Shown: positions 52,077 to 59,495 of the stretch, in pieces | How the letters are laid out: every line of letters begins with the position of its first letter | How positions within the stretch are numbered: position 1 is the stretch's first letter | Source of the DNA: DASXMT01 sp036521415 | Lineage (GTDB): Bacteria; Actinomycetota; Acidimicrobiia; Acidimicrobiales; RAAP-2 | Assembly: GCA_036521415.1 (NCBI GenBank) | Contig: DATDHU010000048.1 | Span: 1-64,000, forward strand | Length of the DNA stretch: 64,000 bases | Reading direction: 5' to 3' | Notes under the pieces: generated by a model | The model's database searches: none | Told to the model about the DNA's origin: nothing | Seen by the model: only the letters and a program-made list of their open reading frames with translations | Program-made: the position numbers and the translations under genes

Positions 52077-53430
52077 CCGGACAAGGGGCGGAACCAGGCC
52101 GGCGCCCGAGGAGACCTTCCGGCTCCACCCGCTGACGCCGATCGCACTCGGTGGGCGCGTTCTCGGCATCTTGATCGTCATCACCGCGCTCGGCTTTGCC
52201 GAGCGCGGTGGTTCGGGCGGTGGGAGCCCCAAGTGGATCCAGATCGCCATCTTCGGAGGGCTCGCCGTGCTGGTGGTGGTGCGCGGCGTCATCACCGTGG
52301 CCGTGACCAGCTACCACTTGTTGGGGGGCGAACTCCGGATCGACAACGGGCTGCTCCAGAGGCAGTCGAAGCGGATCCGCCTCGATCGGGTCCAGAGCGT
52401 CGACGTCCTCGAGCCGCTTTCGGCTCGCATCTTCGGACTGGCCGAGGTCAAGGTGACCACGGCGGGAAGCGAACGGGCCGCCGTCCGGCTCCGGTACCTG
52501 ACGCTGCCCGTGGCCCAGTCGCTCCGGGCCGACCTGCTGGGTCGATCCACCGGCGCGGGAGAAGGTGCAGTCGAGGCGCCCGAGCGACCCCTCATCGTCG
52601 TGCCCCATGGCCGCCTGGTCGGTTCGGTCCTCCTCGAGATGGTCTCGTGGCGCCTGCTCTCGTTGGCCATAGGGCCGGCCCTCGCCGTGATCGGTAACCG
52701 GAACGGTCACGGGGCCACCGCCGGAATCGGCATCGCCATCTTCGTGTGGTTCGCCGTTCTGATCGCCCACGCCATCTGGCAGCGGGTGAACTCGCTGTGG
52801 GAGTTCACCGTCACCGAATCCCCGGACGGGCTCCGGGTCCGACATGGCCTCCTCTCCACCACCCGCCAGACGGTTCCCCCCGGCCGGGTGCAGGCCATCC
52901 TGATCCATCAGCCCATGTCGTGGCGACCCTTCGGGTGGGTGCAGGTACGGATGAACGTGGCCGGGTACGGGCGGGCCGACTCGTCCAAGCGGAGCACGCT
53001 CATCCCGGTTTCCGACCGGGCGTTCGCCGAGCAGCTGGTCGGATGGCTGCTGGGGGGTGTCGACCTCGCCCAGCTTCCCCTCACCCGTCCTCCCCGGCGC
53101 GCCGCCCTCCGGGCTCCCCTGTGGTGGCGGGCCGAATGGGCCGGCGCCGACGATCGGGTCTTCGTGGTCCGCCACGGCTTGCTGTCCCGCACGATCGACG
53201 TCGTTCCCCACCAGCGCACCCAGAGCCTGCGCCTGGCCGCCGGTCCCGTCGAGCGGGCCCTCGGGCTGGCTTCCTTCCACCTCGACTCGACCCCTGGCCC
53301 AGTGAAGACCCGGGCCGCCCACCGGGATGCGACCGAAGCACGGGAGATGCTCGACCGCCAGATCGAGCGGGCGCGGACGGCCCGCCAGGTCGGCTCGGTT
53401 CAGCCGGTGCCAGCGCCCCAGGCAACCTGA
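52060..53430 (+). CDS. PH-domain membrane protein (YdbT-like)
   Basis: A 456-residue partner of the preceding protein, with repeated bacterial PH domains: GELRIDNGLLQRQSKRIRLDRVQSVDVLEPLSARIFGLAEVKV, VTESPDGLRVRHGLLSTTRQTVPPGRVQAILI and FVVRHGLLSRTIDVVPHQRTQSLRLAAGPVERALGLAS. Four hydrophobic segments lie between them. Starts at GTG 52060 inside the end of the first gene. Confidence 0.87.
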   Translation: MPPDSDRTRGGTRPAPEETFRLHPLTPIALGGRVLGILIVITALGFAERGGSGGGSPKWIQIAIFGGLAVLVVVRGVITVAVTSYHLLGGELRIDNGLLQRQSKRIRLDRVQSVDVLEPLSARIFGLAEVKVTTAGSERAAVRLRYLTLPVAQSLRADLLGRSTGAGEGAVEAPERPLIVVPHGRLVGSVLLEMVSWRLLSLAIGPALAVIGNRNGHGATAGIGIAIFVWFAVLIAHAIWQRVNSLWEFTVTESPDGLRVRHGLLSTTRQTVPPGRVQAILIHQPMSWRPFGWVQVRMNVAGYGRADSSKRSTLIPVSDRAFAEQLVGWLLGGVDLAQLPLTRPPRRAALRAPLWWRAEWAGADDRVFVVRHGLLSRTIDVVPHQRTQSLRLAAGPVERALGLASFHLDSTPGPVKTRAAHRDATEAREMLDRQIERARTARQVGSVQPVPAPQAT

Positions 53431-53515
53431 CACCGCCGGGGCATGGGCGCGCGTCACTCGCCCCCAGCACCAGAGCCGGCGCCGCTCCAAGCCGGCCTCC
53501 GACCGGGCGGACCGG

Positions 53516-53521
53516 TAGCCT
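53516..53521 (+). promoter_or_regulatory. Possible -10 element for a leaderless transcript
   Basis: TAGCCT fits the TANNNT -10 pattern of actinobacterial promoters and ends 7 bases before the ATG at 53529. That is the spacing expected if the transcript begins at the ATG itself. Confidence 0.3.
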
Positions 53522-53528
53522 GGGAACC

Positions 53529-53597
53529 ATGACGAACTTCGTGATGGTGCGCCGTGCACGCGGTACGGGCACGATGGGGGTTCCACCAGCTCGGTAG
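53529..53597 (+). CDS. Candidate regulatory leader peptide overlapping the Erm-like start
   Basis: A 22-codon frame (MTNFVMVRRARGTGTMGVPP, then Ala-Arg and stop) begins 25 bases before the Erm-like GTG and ends 44 bases inside that gene in another frame. It contains Arg-Ala-Arg, a +X+ motif known from macrolide-dependent ribosome stalling on ErmD-type leaders such as MRLR-containing peptides. There is no clear ribosome site, but a TANNNT at 53516-53521 would make it leaderless. Function is inferred only from position and motif. Confidence 0.35.
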   Translation: MTNFVMVRRARGTGTMGVPPAR

Positions 53598-54162
53598 GAC
53601 CTGGGCTGCCCGCATCGTCGCCGACGCCGGGATTCGGGCCGGTGACCTGGTGCTTGACGTCGGCGCGGGCACCGGTGCACTCACGACACCGCTGGTGGAC
53701 CGCGGCGCCCGTGTCGTCGCTTTTGAACAGCATCCCCGGCGGGCGGTCGAGCTCCGGGAACGGTTCGCAGCCGACGACGTCACCGTGGTCGTGGCCGACG
53801 CGCTCGATCTCTGGCTGCCGAGGCGCCCCTTCCGGGTCGTGTCAAACCCTCCCTTCGCCATCACCGCGGCCCTCCTGCGGCGCTTGGTGGCGCCGGGGAG
53901 CAGGCTCGAGCGCGCCGACATCATCGTCCCTTGGCACACGGCGCGGCGGTGGGCGACGGGCGATGCCCCGGGCGCTGGACGATGGCTGCGTCAGTTCGAA
54001 GTCGGGACCGGCCGCGCACTCCCCCGATCGGCGATGTCGCCGCCCCCACCGAGCGGTGTCGCCGTCCTGGTGATTGCGCGACGGCCCGGCCCCGGGCGCA
54101 GGAACGGCCGAGGAAACGGCCGAACGAGGCGGAGCGCCGTTGACGGGAAGGGGGACCACTGA
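53554..54162 (+). CDS. rRNA adenine N6-methyltransferase family protein (Erm-like)
   Basis: A 202-residue methyltransferase: GFHQLGRTWAARIV, SAM motif LVLDVGAGTGALTTPLV, acidic residue in VVAFEQHPRRA, VVADALDLWLPRRPFRV, and the adenine-handling SNPPFAITAALLRRL. This pattern matches actinobacterial Erm proteins that methylate A2058 of 23S rRNA and block macrolides. The KsgA group is longer. The C-terminal tail is Arg/Gly-rich. The GTG at 53554 is the only start, since an in-frame stop lies just upstream. Confidence 0.8.
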   Translation: MHAVRARWGFHQLGRTWAARIVADAGIRAGDLVLDVGAGTGALTTPLVDRGARVVAFEQHPRRAVELRERFAADDVTVVVADALDLWLPRRPFRVVSNPPFAITAALLRRLVAPGSRLERADIIVPWHTARRWATGDAPGAGRWLRQFEVGTGRALPRSAMSPPPPSGVAVLVIARRPGPGRRNGRGNGRTRRSAVDGKGDH

Positions 54163-54534
54163 CTGGAAGCCCAGCCAGACCGAAGCCACAGGTCAGGGCG
54201 GGCTGGGCAGCGCTCTGCGTGATCACCTCGGAACTACCAGGTGTGCCGGACGTGAGGCGGGTCCCCTTTTCGGGATAGGGCCGTCCAGGTTTCGTTTGCC
54301 CGAAAAAGACCGTACTTCGCGCATAGTGGCCAACCGATGTGGGTACATGACCATCATGTCGATCGGAACGATGTAGCTAGGCATGACGATCGGCGGGCTG
54401 CTCTCGGGTTCCCTGCACTGGGTCGAAACGCGGTAGTGGGCCGCGTCCAATTGCGGGGGTTACCCGCCGGCGGTGAGGGAAGCCCGGGTTCGGGACCAAG
54501 AGGGAATGGCCGTGCGGCACCCGGTCAGGACGGG
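54163..54534. other. Intergenic region with a long-loop inverted repeat
   Basis: About 370 bases without a convincing gene. A TTTTCGGG (54267-54274) / CCCGAAAA (54299-54306) inverted repeat lies in it. A ten-codon frame (54346-54375) ends in ATG TAG and is probably chance. It separates the Erm-like gene from an alpha/beta hydrolase unit. Confidence 0.35.
54267..54306. repeat. 8-base inverted repeat with 24-base loop
   Basis: TTTTCGGG at 54267-54274 pairs exactly with CCCGAAAA at 54299-54306. On the RNA this gives an 8-base stem with a U-rich 5' side and an A-run on the 3' side. It could serve as a weak terminator on the minus strand or as an operator. Confidence 0.4.
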
Positions 54535-55326
54535 ATGGCCGGGCCGCGACTTGAGACCGCCGACGGGATCAGGTTGGCCACCAGGAGATGGCCGGCTCTC
54601 GACCAGGGGCGAGCCACCGTCGTCGTGGCCCACGGGCTGACCGCCAACAAGGACGAGCCCCGTGTCGTCTCCCTGTGCGCGGCCTTGCAGCGGCAGGGGT
54701 TCGAGGTCATCGCCTACGACTCCCGCGGCCATGGCCAATCCGGCGGACAATGCACGCTGGGCGATCTGGAGCGCCACGACGTTGCCGCCGTCGTCACGTG
54801 GGCGCAAGCGCGAACCCGACGGATTGTGCTCGTGGGGGCGTCGATGGGTGCGGTGGCGGTACTGTCCTACGCGGCCACAGCGCACGATCTGAGCGGCGTG
54901 GTGGCGGTCTCGAGCCCGGGCGAGTGGCGATTGCCGTTCCGGATCCGCTCCCTGGCCACGGCCGGTCTGGCCCGCACAAAGACGGGCCGGAAGTTCGCAC
55001 GTCGGCGCATGAACGTGCGCATCGCACCGTGGACCTCGCCCGAGAGCCCCCGTTCGCTGGTCGGACGGGTGGAGGTCCCACTCGTCGTCGTCCACGGCGG
55101 ACGCGACACCATCATCCCGCACGGAGCCGGACTGGCCGCGGCGATCAGCGACCATCCTCGCCGATCCGTCGTCCTCGTTCAGTCCATGGGTCACGCCTTC
55201 GACCCGGTCGGCCACGGGCAGATCTGCGAATCTGTCAATTGGACGCTGAGCCAGGGCGACGCTTTGGAAGGACCTCACCGATCGACGGTGGGGGCCGGGA
55301 ACCAGATGGAGGGCCACGCGCCATGA
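54535..55326 (+). CDS. Alpha/beta fold hydrolase
   Basis: A 263-residue hydrolase: VVVAHGLTANKDEPRV with the oxyanion HG, nucleophile Ser in VLVGASMGAVAVLSYA, Asp in VVHGGRDTIIPHG, His in QSMGHAFDPVG. Such serine hydrolases of the BAAT or monoglyceride-lipase-like group act on small esters. The ATG at 54535 begins the homologous part. Its stop overlaps the next start (ATGA, 55323-55326), so it heads a coupled three-gene unit. Confidence 0.85.
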   Translation: MAGPRLETADGIRLATRRWPALDQGRATVVVAHGLTANKDEPRVVSLCAALQRQGFEVIAYDSRGHGQSGGQCTLGDLERHDVAAVVTWAQARTRRIVLVGASMGAVAVLSYAATAHDLSGVVAVSSPGEWRLPFRIRSLATAGLARTKTGRKFARRRMNVRIAPWTSPESPRSLVGRVEVPLVVVHGGRDTIIPHGAGLAAAISDHPRRSVVLVQSMGHAFDPVGHGQICESVNWTLSQGDALEGPHRSTVGAGNQMEGHAP

Positions 55327-55841
55327 GCTCCCCCATCCATGGGTTTCGAACAGGTGTGTATCGGACTCGGGCGGAGCGCCCCGACAACGGGACCTCGGCC
55401 ACGGGGGACGAGCGCACCCGTGTGACGGGCTCCTTTTACCGCATCGGGCCCTGGCTGCTGGTAGGCGCTGCGGCGCTCTATTCCTGGTTTGCCGCGCTCA
55501 CGACGCCGTTCACCTCCTCAGCCAACGTGATGACGGGTGCCCCGTTGATCGTCGCCCTCGTGCTCGCCGTTCTCTTCGCCTACCGGGCCAGGAGTCAACC
55601 GAGAGGCAGGGCCGGGGCAACGCCAAGTCGTCGCGCCCTTTGGCCCTGGTGGTCGGTCTTCGGCCTGATCGTGGCGTGGGAGCTGTTCTGCTATTTCGAG
55701 CTGCCCCGGTATGCCCACCCCACCATCAGCTCCCTCTACGACAGTGCCAGCAGTGTGGATGCGGTCAAGGCGGCCCTATTCTTGGGATGGCTGGCGCTCG
55801 GGTGGGCCATCGTGCGCAGCTTCGGCCGGGCCAGATCATGA
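55323..55841 (+). CDS. Membrane protein of unknown function
   Basis: A 172-residue protein with about four hydrophobic segments (about residues 42-60, 70-88, 108-126, 150-165: GPWLLVGAAALYSWF, APLIVALVLAVLFAY, WWSVFGLIVAWELFCYF, ALFLGWLALGWAIV). The WELFCYF-P-R-x-x-HPTISS motif occurs in small actinobacterial membrane proteins paired with DUF6186 genes. It overlaps the hydrolase before it and the DUF6186 gene after it by 4 bases each. Confidence 0.7.
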   Translation: MSSPIHGFRTGVYRTRAERPDNGTSATGDERTRVTGSFYRIGPWLLVGAAALYSWFAALTTPFTSSANVMTGAPLIVALVLAVLFAYRARSQPRGRAGATPSRRALWPWWSVFGLIVAWELFCYFELPRYAHPTISSLYDSASSVDAVKAALFLGWLALGWAIVRSFGRARS

Positions 55842-56038
55842 CGGGGCACGCCGTGTCGCTCGGCATCTGGGCACTGATGGCCGTTCTCTTGGTCGGCTTG
55901 GGGATCGCATCGCTGGCGTCGGATGGGCGAGTCGCCCGGGTGGGCAGTGTAGGACGCCTACTCACCGGCGGTCGTCTGCGTGGGGCGGTGTTCCTTGCCG
56001 CTTGGATGTGGCTGGGGTGGCATTTCTTCGCCCGCTGA
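55838..56038 (+). CDS. DUF6186 family small membrane protein
   Basis: A 66-residue protein with an N-terminal helix (LGIWALMAVLLVGLGIASLA) and a C-terminal helix ending in WMWLGWHFFAR, the conserved end of DUF6186 proteins. Function unknown. Translationally coupled to the preceding membrane protein through an ATGA overlap. Confidence 0.75.
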   Translation: MTGHAVSLGIWALMAVLLVGLGIASLASDGRVARVGSVGRLLTGGRLRGAVFLAAWMWLGWHFFAR

Positions 56039-56159
56039 ACCGACCCGATCGAACCGGTGTACACACCTTCATGTTCGCAGCGACGGTCACAAGTTTCGGG
56101 GGGCTGGCGCCCGGGTACCGACGTCCGTAGGCCCACGTCGACAAGAAGGAGGCGATCAC

Positions 56160-56717
56160 ATGGCGGACGCAATCACCCTGCTGCGGGAGGACCATCGGTC
56201 GGTGGAAAAGCTGTTCAAGTCGTTCGAAAAGGCGGGGCCGAACGCCCTGAAGACAAAGGCGCGATTGGTCGAGTCGATGATCCGCGAACTGACCATCCAT
56301 GCTTCGATCGAGGAGCAGGTCTTCTATCCGGGAGTCCGCCAAGAGGCCGGCGACTTGGGACCCGAGGTGCTCGAGGCCCTGGAGGAGCACCACGTCGTCA
56401 AGTGGCTGCTGTCCGAACTCCACGGGCTGGACCCGTCGGCCGAACGGTTCAACGCCAAGGTGGCGGTCATGATGGAGAGCGTGCGCCATCACGTGAGGGA
56501 GGAGGAGGGAGAGCTCTTCCCCGCCGTCCGCAAGGAACTGGGCCGGCAGGCGCTGGTGGCCATGGGTGATGCCTTGGCCGCGGCCAAGAAGGGTGCGCCG
56601 ACCAAACCCCGTCCCCGCATGCCCGACGAGCCCCCGATGAACCGATTCGCCGATGCCGGAGCGGGTGCCGTGGACCGAGCGGTCGGCGCCATCAGGCACG
56701 CTGCCGCTACTCGGTAG
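56160..56717 (+). CDS. Hemerythrin-like domain protein
   Basis: A 185-residue protein. The diiron ligands appear as LREDHRSVEKLF, TIHASIEEQVFYP, LEEHHVVKWLL and VRHHVREEEGELFP in a four-helix bundle. A basic linker and C-terminal tail (KKGAPTKPRPRMP onwards) follow. Hemerythrins sense or hold oxygen, nitric oxide or iron. AAGAAGGAG upstream of the ATG at 56160 is a good ribosome site. It is next to stress-type regulators, so a redox-stress role is plausible. Confidence 0.88.
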   Translation: MADAITLLREDHRSVEKLFKSFEKAGPNALKTKARLVESMIRELTIHASIEEQVFYPGVRQEAGDLGPEVLEALEEHHVVKWLLSELHGLDPSAERFNAKVAVMMESVRHHVREEEGELFPAVRKELGRQALVAMGDALAAAKKGAPTKPRPRMPDEPPMNRFADAGAGAVDRAVGAIRHAAATR

Positions 56718-56776
56718 CGGCGAGCACGCCGGGACAGGACCGAGACCTGAGCGCTCGACCGGGTCTGACGCCGACC

Positions 56777-56819
56777 CGGCCCAACTGCGGTACTAAGCCG
56801 GCCCATCTGCCGTACTAAG
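56777..56819 (+). repeat. Pair of 21-base direct repeats upstream of the STAS gene
   Basis: CGGCCCAACTGCGGTACTAAG (56777-56797) and CGGCCCATCTGCCGTACTAAG (56799-56819) are 19 of 21 identical and repeat at 22 bases, two helical turns. This spacing suits a regulator or sigma-factor binding site on one DNA face. Confidence 0.7.
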
Positions 56820-56823
56820 TAAG

Positions 56824-56867
56824 CCCTCGAGGGACAGGACGAGCCCTCCCTCGGCACCGTGGTGCCG
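56824..56867. promoter_or_regulatory. Two palindromes before the STAS gene
   Basis: CCCTCGAGGG (56824-56833) is a perfect palindrome, and CGGCACC-GT-GGTGCCG (56852-56867) forms a 7-base stem with a 2-base loop. They follow the direct repeats and precede the STAS start at 56950. They may be operators or part of a hairpin that ends the hemerythrin transcript. Confidence 0.4.
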
Positions 56868-56949
56868 GGCCGTTCCCAGGTGCTACATTCCGTTGGTCGG
56901 CTTGGACAGTCAGGCCAGTCATCGTTCGCTTTGCTTGTGGATCTTGGCT

Positions 56950-57288
56950 ATGACCGACTTTGATGCGCTGGATGTGACGACCAGCTACCACGGCTCCCTG
57001 GGGTATACCCGTACGCCCACTGTGACCGTGGCCGGCGAGGTCGACTTGGCCACCGCGCCTCGCCTCCGGGCTGCGCTCGTCGGGATACTGGAGGACGGTA
57101 ACGCCGACGCTGTCGTGGACCTGGCCGCCGTCGAGTTCATCGATGCCTCGGGCATCGGGGTGCTCATCTGGGCAGCAAGCATGGCCGGCGACCGGGGAGG
57201 CCGGCTGACCATACGCAACCCGAGCCAGGCCGTGCGGCTCGTGCTCGATCTCTTGGAGCTCGACGGCGCCCTCGAGATCGAATCATAG
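56950..57288 (+). CDS. STAS-domain anti-sigma factor antagonist
   Basis: A 112-residue STAS protein: VTVAGEVDLATAPRLRAAL, AVVDLAAVEFIDASGIGVLIWA with the phosphorylatable Ser of DASG, and LTIRNPSQAVRLVLDLLEL. It should switch partners with an HATPase-type anti-sigma kinase; one such gene lies at 58249-58647. The ATG at 56950 begins the homologous part. Confidence 0.88.
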   Translation: MTDFDALDVTTSYHGSLGYTRTPTVTVAGEVDLATAPRLRAALVGILEDGNADAVVDLAAVEFIDASGIGVLIWAASMAGDRGGRLTIRNPSQAVRLVLDLLELDGALEIES

Positions 57289-57305
57289 GGTCCCGGCCCT
57301 AGCCC

Positions 57306-58094
57306 TCACCCATCCGACCGCCGTCGCCGCGCTGCACCACCGACGATCGATTCGGCGATCTCCCGCAGCTTGCGGTTCTCCCGTTGTGATGCCCGCACCA
57401 GCAGCTGGAAGGCCTCCTCGGGGCTGCGGCCGCCGACAGCCATGATGATCCCGACGGCATAGTCGATGGTCGCCCGGGACTGCATGGCCTGGTTCAAGTT
57501 CTCGTTCAGCTGGCGAGCATCCCAGTAGACCTGGGCGTTGGACAGGACGATGGCGGCTTGGCGGGTAAAGGTCTCGATCCGATCGATGCTGTGATCGTCG
57601 AATGCAATGGCCAGCCGGGAATACAGGTTCAGGGCGCCGAGGCTCTCGCCTCGAGCGGTGACCGGCACGGACAGCGTCGAGCGGATCCCATGCGAGGCCG
57701 CCGCTTTGGCGAACTCGGGCCACCGCTCGTCGTCCGCTGTCGAGTCGATCCGGTTGACCCGCTGATGTCGGAAGGCGTCCAGGCAGGGCCCGCGCCCGCT
57801 GGAGTACTGGGCCTCGTCGAGCTCGGGTGCCTGGGGGTCGGTGAACACGCCCGTGCTCGGTTTGCCGTCCACCAGCATCGTGATGCCAGCGAAGTCGGCG
57901 GGAAGCACCTGACAGGCCAGCTGGGCCACCCGGAACAGGGTTTCTCCCAAGGTGCCGTCGTTGACGAAGAACTGCGAAAGCGCGTCCAACCCCGCGCCGG
58001 CCATACCTGATCGATCGGCCACTGGCCGCTCCTGGCTCACATGAGCAAAGCCAGTGGCCTCCCACACGGGTCGAAGGAGCTTTGGGGCAGTCAC
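57306..58094 (-). CDS. GAF and ANTAR domain regulator
   Basis: A 262-residue protein with an N-terminal GAF domain (AGITMLVDGKPSTGVFTD, RGPCLDAF, TLSVPVTARGESLGALNLYS) and a C-terminal ANTAR domain (AMQSRATIDYAVGIIMAVGGRSPEEAFQLLVRASQRENRKLREIAESIV). ANTAR domains bind paired-hairpin RNAs and prevent transcription termination. The GTG at 58094 gives the longest form; an ATG at 58004 would still contain both domains. It lies between the convergent STAS and the HATPase gene. Confidence 0.88.
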   Translation of the reverse strand: MTAPKLLRPVWEATGFAHVSQERPVADRSGMAGAGLDALSQFFVNDGTLGETLFRVAQLACQVLPADFAGITMLVDGKPSTGVFTDPQAPELDEAQYSSGRGPCLDAFRHQRVNRIDSTADDERWPEFAKAAASHGIRSTLSVPVTARGESLGALNLYSRLAIAFDDHSIDRIETFTRQAAIVLSNAQVYWDARQLNENLNQAMQSRATIDYAVGIIMAVGGRSPEEAFQLLVRASQRENRKLREIAESIVGGAARRRRSDG

Positions 58095-58248
58095 TCAGGA
58101 AGACACCGCAGCCTATCCTTCTCTGTAGCGCCGACGTTCCGAACCAGGGGCTCGGGGTCAGTGCCGTTCACGGGCCCGGGCCTGTGAGCGGCACGCCTCT
58201 CTGTAGGGGCCGGGCGACTGTGGCGTCACATGTCGACCGGCGGCCTCG

Positions 58249-58647
58249 TCAGTGTGGGATGTCCATCTCGAACCACACAGACTTGCCGCGATCGGTGGCA
58301 TCGACTCCCCACTGACTGGCGGCCGCGTTGACGATCGACAGGCCTCGACCGCTCTCCGAGGTGGAGGTCGGGGCCTGGTGCACGGGCAGACCGTCGCCCT
58401 CGTCGGCCACGGCGATGCGCACGCAGTGGCCTTGGACTCCCACGGCCAATGAGATCGGCCCCTCGCCGTGCAGCACCGCGTTGGCGACGAGCTCGTCCAC
58501 CAGCAGCACCGACATCTCCACGATGCGGCCATCCACGCCGGCGAGCGCAGTTCGAACCGCCGAACGAGCGTTTCGAGCCGAGTCCGGACTCCGAGGCAGG
58601 GAGGCGACGAGCTCGTCCACCTCGTCACTCCTACCCGCAGAGATCAC
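58249..58647 (-). CDS. Anti-sigma-type serine kinase ATPase (HATPase_c)
   Basis: A 132-residue GHKL ATPase of the RsbW/SpoIIAB-like group: SARNARSAVRTAL, N-box VLLVDELVANAVLHGEGPI, G1 box VADEGDGLPV and G2 box SESGRGLSIVNAA. It would phosphorylate a STAS partner and hold or release a sigma factor. No sigma gene lies within the window near it. The start may be GTG 58647 or the GTG at 58620. Confidence 0.85.
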   Translation of the reverse strand: MISAGRSDEVDELVASLPRSPDSARNARSAVRTALAGVDGRIVEMSVLLVDELVANAVLHGEGPISLAVGVQGHCVRIAVADEGDGLPVHQAPTSTSESGRGLSIVNAAASQWGVDATDRGKSVWFEMDIPH

Positions 58648-58778
58648 ATGTCAACCCAGGCGTCACGAACGGTGCCGGCCAGATCGGGCTGAGCCTCCTT
58701 CGTCGCCGCCTCGAGGACTTGTGGCAAGGGGCACCACGGCGTTCGCTGCACCGGGATGGAGTCGCTACGGTCGGAGGT

Positions 58779-59495
58779 ATGAGCGGTGACTCTCCCGTGG
58801 AACTGGCCACCACGTTCGGTGAGATAGCTCGAGCACTGGTGGCCGAAAACGACGCCCAAGCCACCTTGAGCCGGATCGTCAAGCTGGCCGTCGAGACGAT
58901 CGACCCGTGCCAGCACTGCGGCGTGTCGATCGTCGAGGGGCGCCGGATCGTGTCGCCGGCATCGAGCGATGAGATACCGGCCATTGTGGACCGGCTGCAG
59001 TCCGAGAGCGGCGAGGGACCCTGTATCGATGCCATCAAAGATCATGAGGTCTTCCAGACCGGTCGGCTGTCGGAGGAGTGGCGCTGGCCGAACTTCGCCC
59101 ATCGGGCCAGCACCGAGTCAGGGATAGAGAGCATCCTCTCCATGCGGCTCTTCATCGAGGGAGACACGATGGGCTCGCTGAACCTGTACTCGGAGCAGCC
59201 CAACGCATTCGACGACCACGACGTCGCGTTCGGAGCGGTGTTCGCCGCCCACGCTGCCGTGGCCTGGTCCACCTCCCGCACCATCGACAACCTGAGAAAA
59301 GGTCTCCAGACCCGCGAGTTGATCGGTGAGGCGGTGGGTATCCTCATGGCCCGTCAGGACGTTTCCGAGGCCGAGGCGTTCGACATCCTGACGCGGGCCT
59401 CCCAACGCCTCAACGTCAAGCTCCGCCTGATCGCCGAGGACGTCGTGCATCCCAAGAGCCCCCCGACGCCCAGGGAAGGGCCCGGCCCCCGCTAG
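58779..59495 (+). CDS. GAF and ANTAR domain regulator
   Basis: A 238-residue paralog of the GAF-ANTAR protein at 57306-58094. The GAF domain shows HCGVSIVEGRRIVSPA, GEGPCIDAIKDHEVFQTG and SMRLFIEGDTMGSLNLYS; the ANTAR domain shows GLQTRELIGEAVGILMARQDVSEAEAFDILTRASQRLNVKL. GGAGG lies just before the ATG at 58779. It is divergent from the HATPase gene, and its stop overlaps the convergent phosphatase gene. Confidence 0.88.
   Translation: MSGDSPVELATTFGEIARALVAENDAQATLSRIVKLAVETIDPCQHCGVSIVEGRRIVSPASSDEIPAIVDRLQSESGEGPCIDAIKDHEVFQTGRLSEEWRWPNFAHRASTESGIESILSMRLFIEGDTMGSLNLYSEQPNAFDDHDVAFGAVFAAHAAVAWSTSRTIDNLRKGLQTRELIGEAVGILMARQDVSEAEAFDILTRASQRLNVKLRLIAEDVVHPKSPPTPREGPGPR

Noticed and set aside
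54340..54480. GC-rich segment with GGGTTACCCGCC and GGTGAGGGAAGCC steps considered as a riboswitch
   Set aside because: Does not match the conserved cores of the c-di-AMP, cobalamin or TPP classes that I can recall; a covariance-model search would decide.
57286..57301. TAGGG / CCCTA inverted repeat between STAS and GAF-ANTAR stops
   Set aside because: Only 5 base pairs, partly made of the stop codon; too weak to call a terminator.
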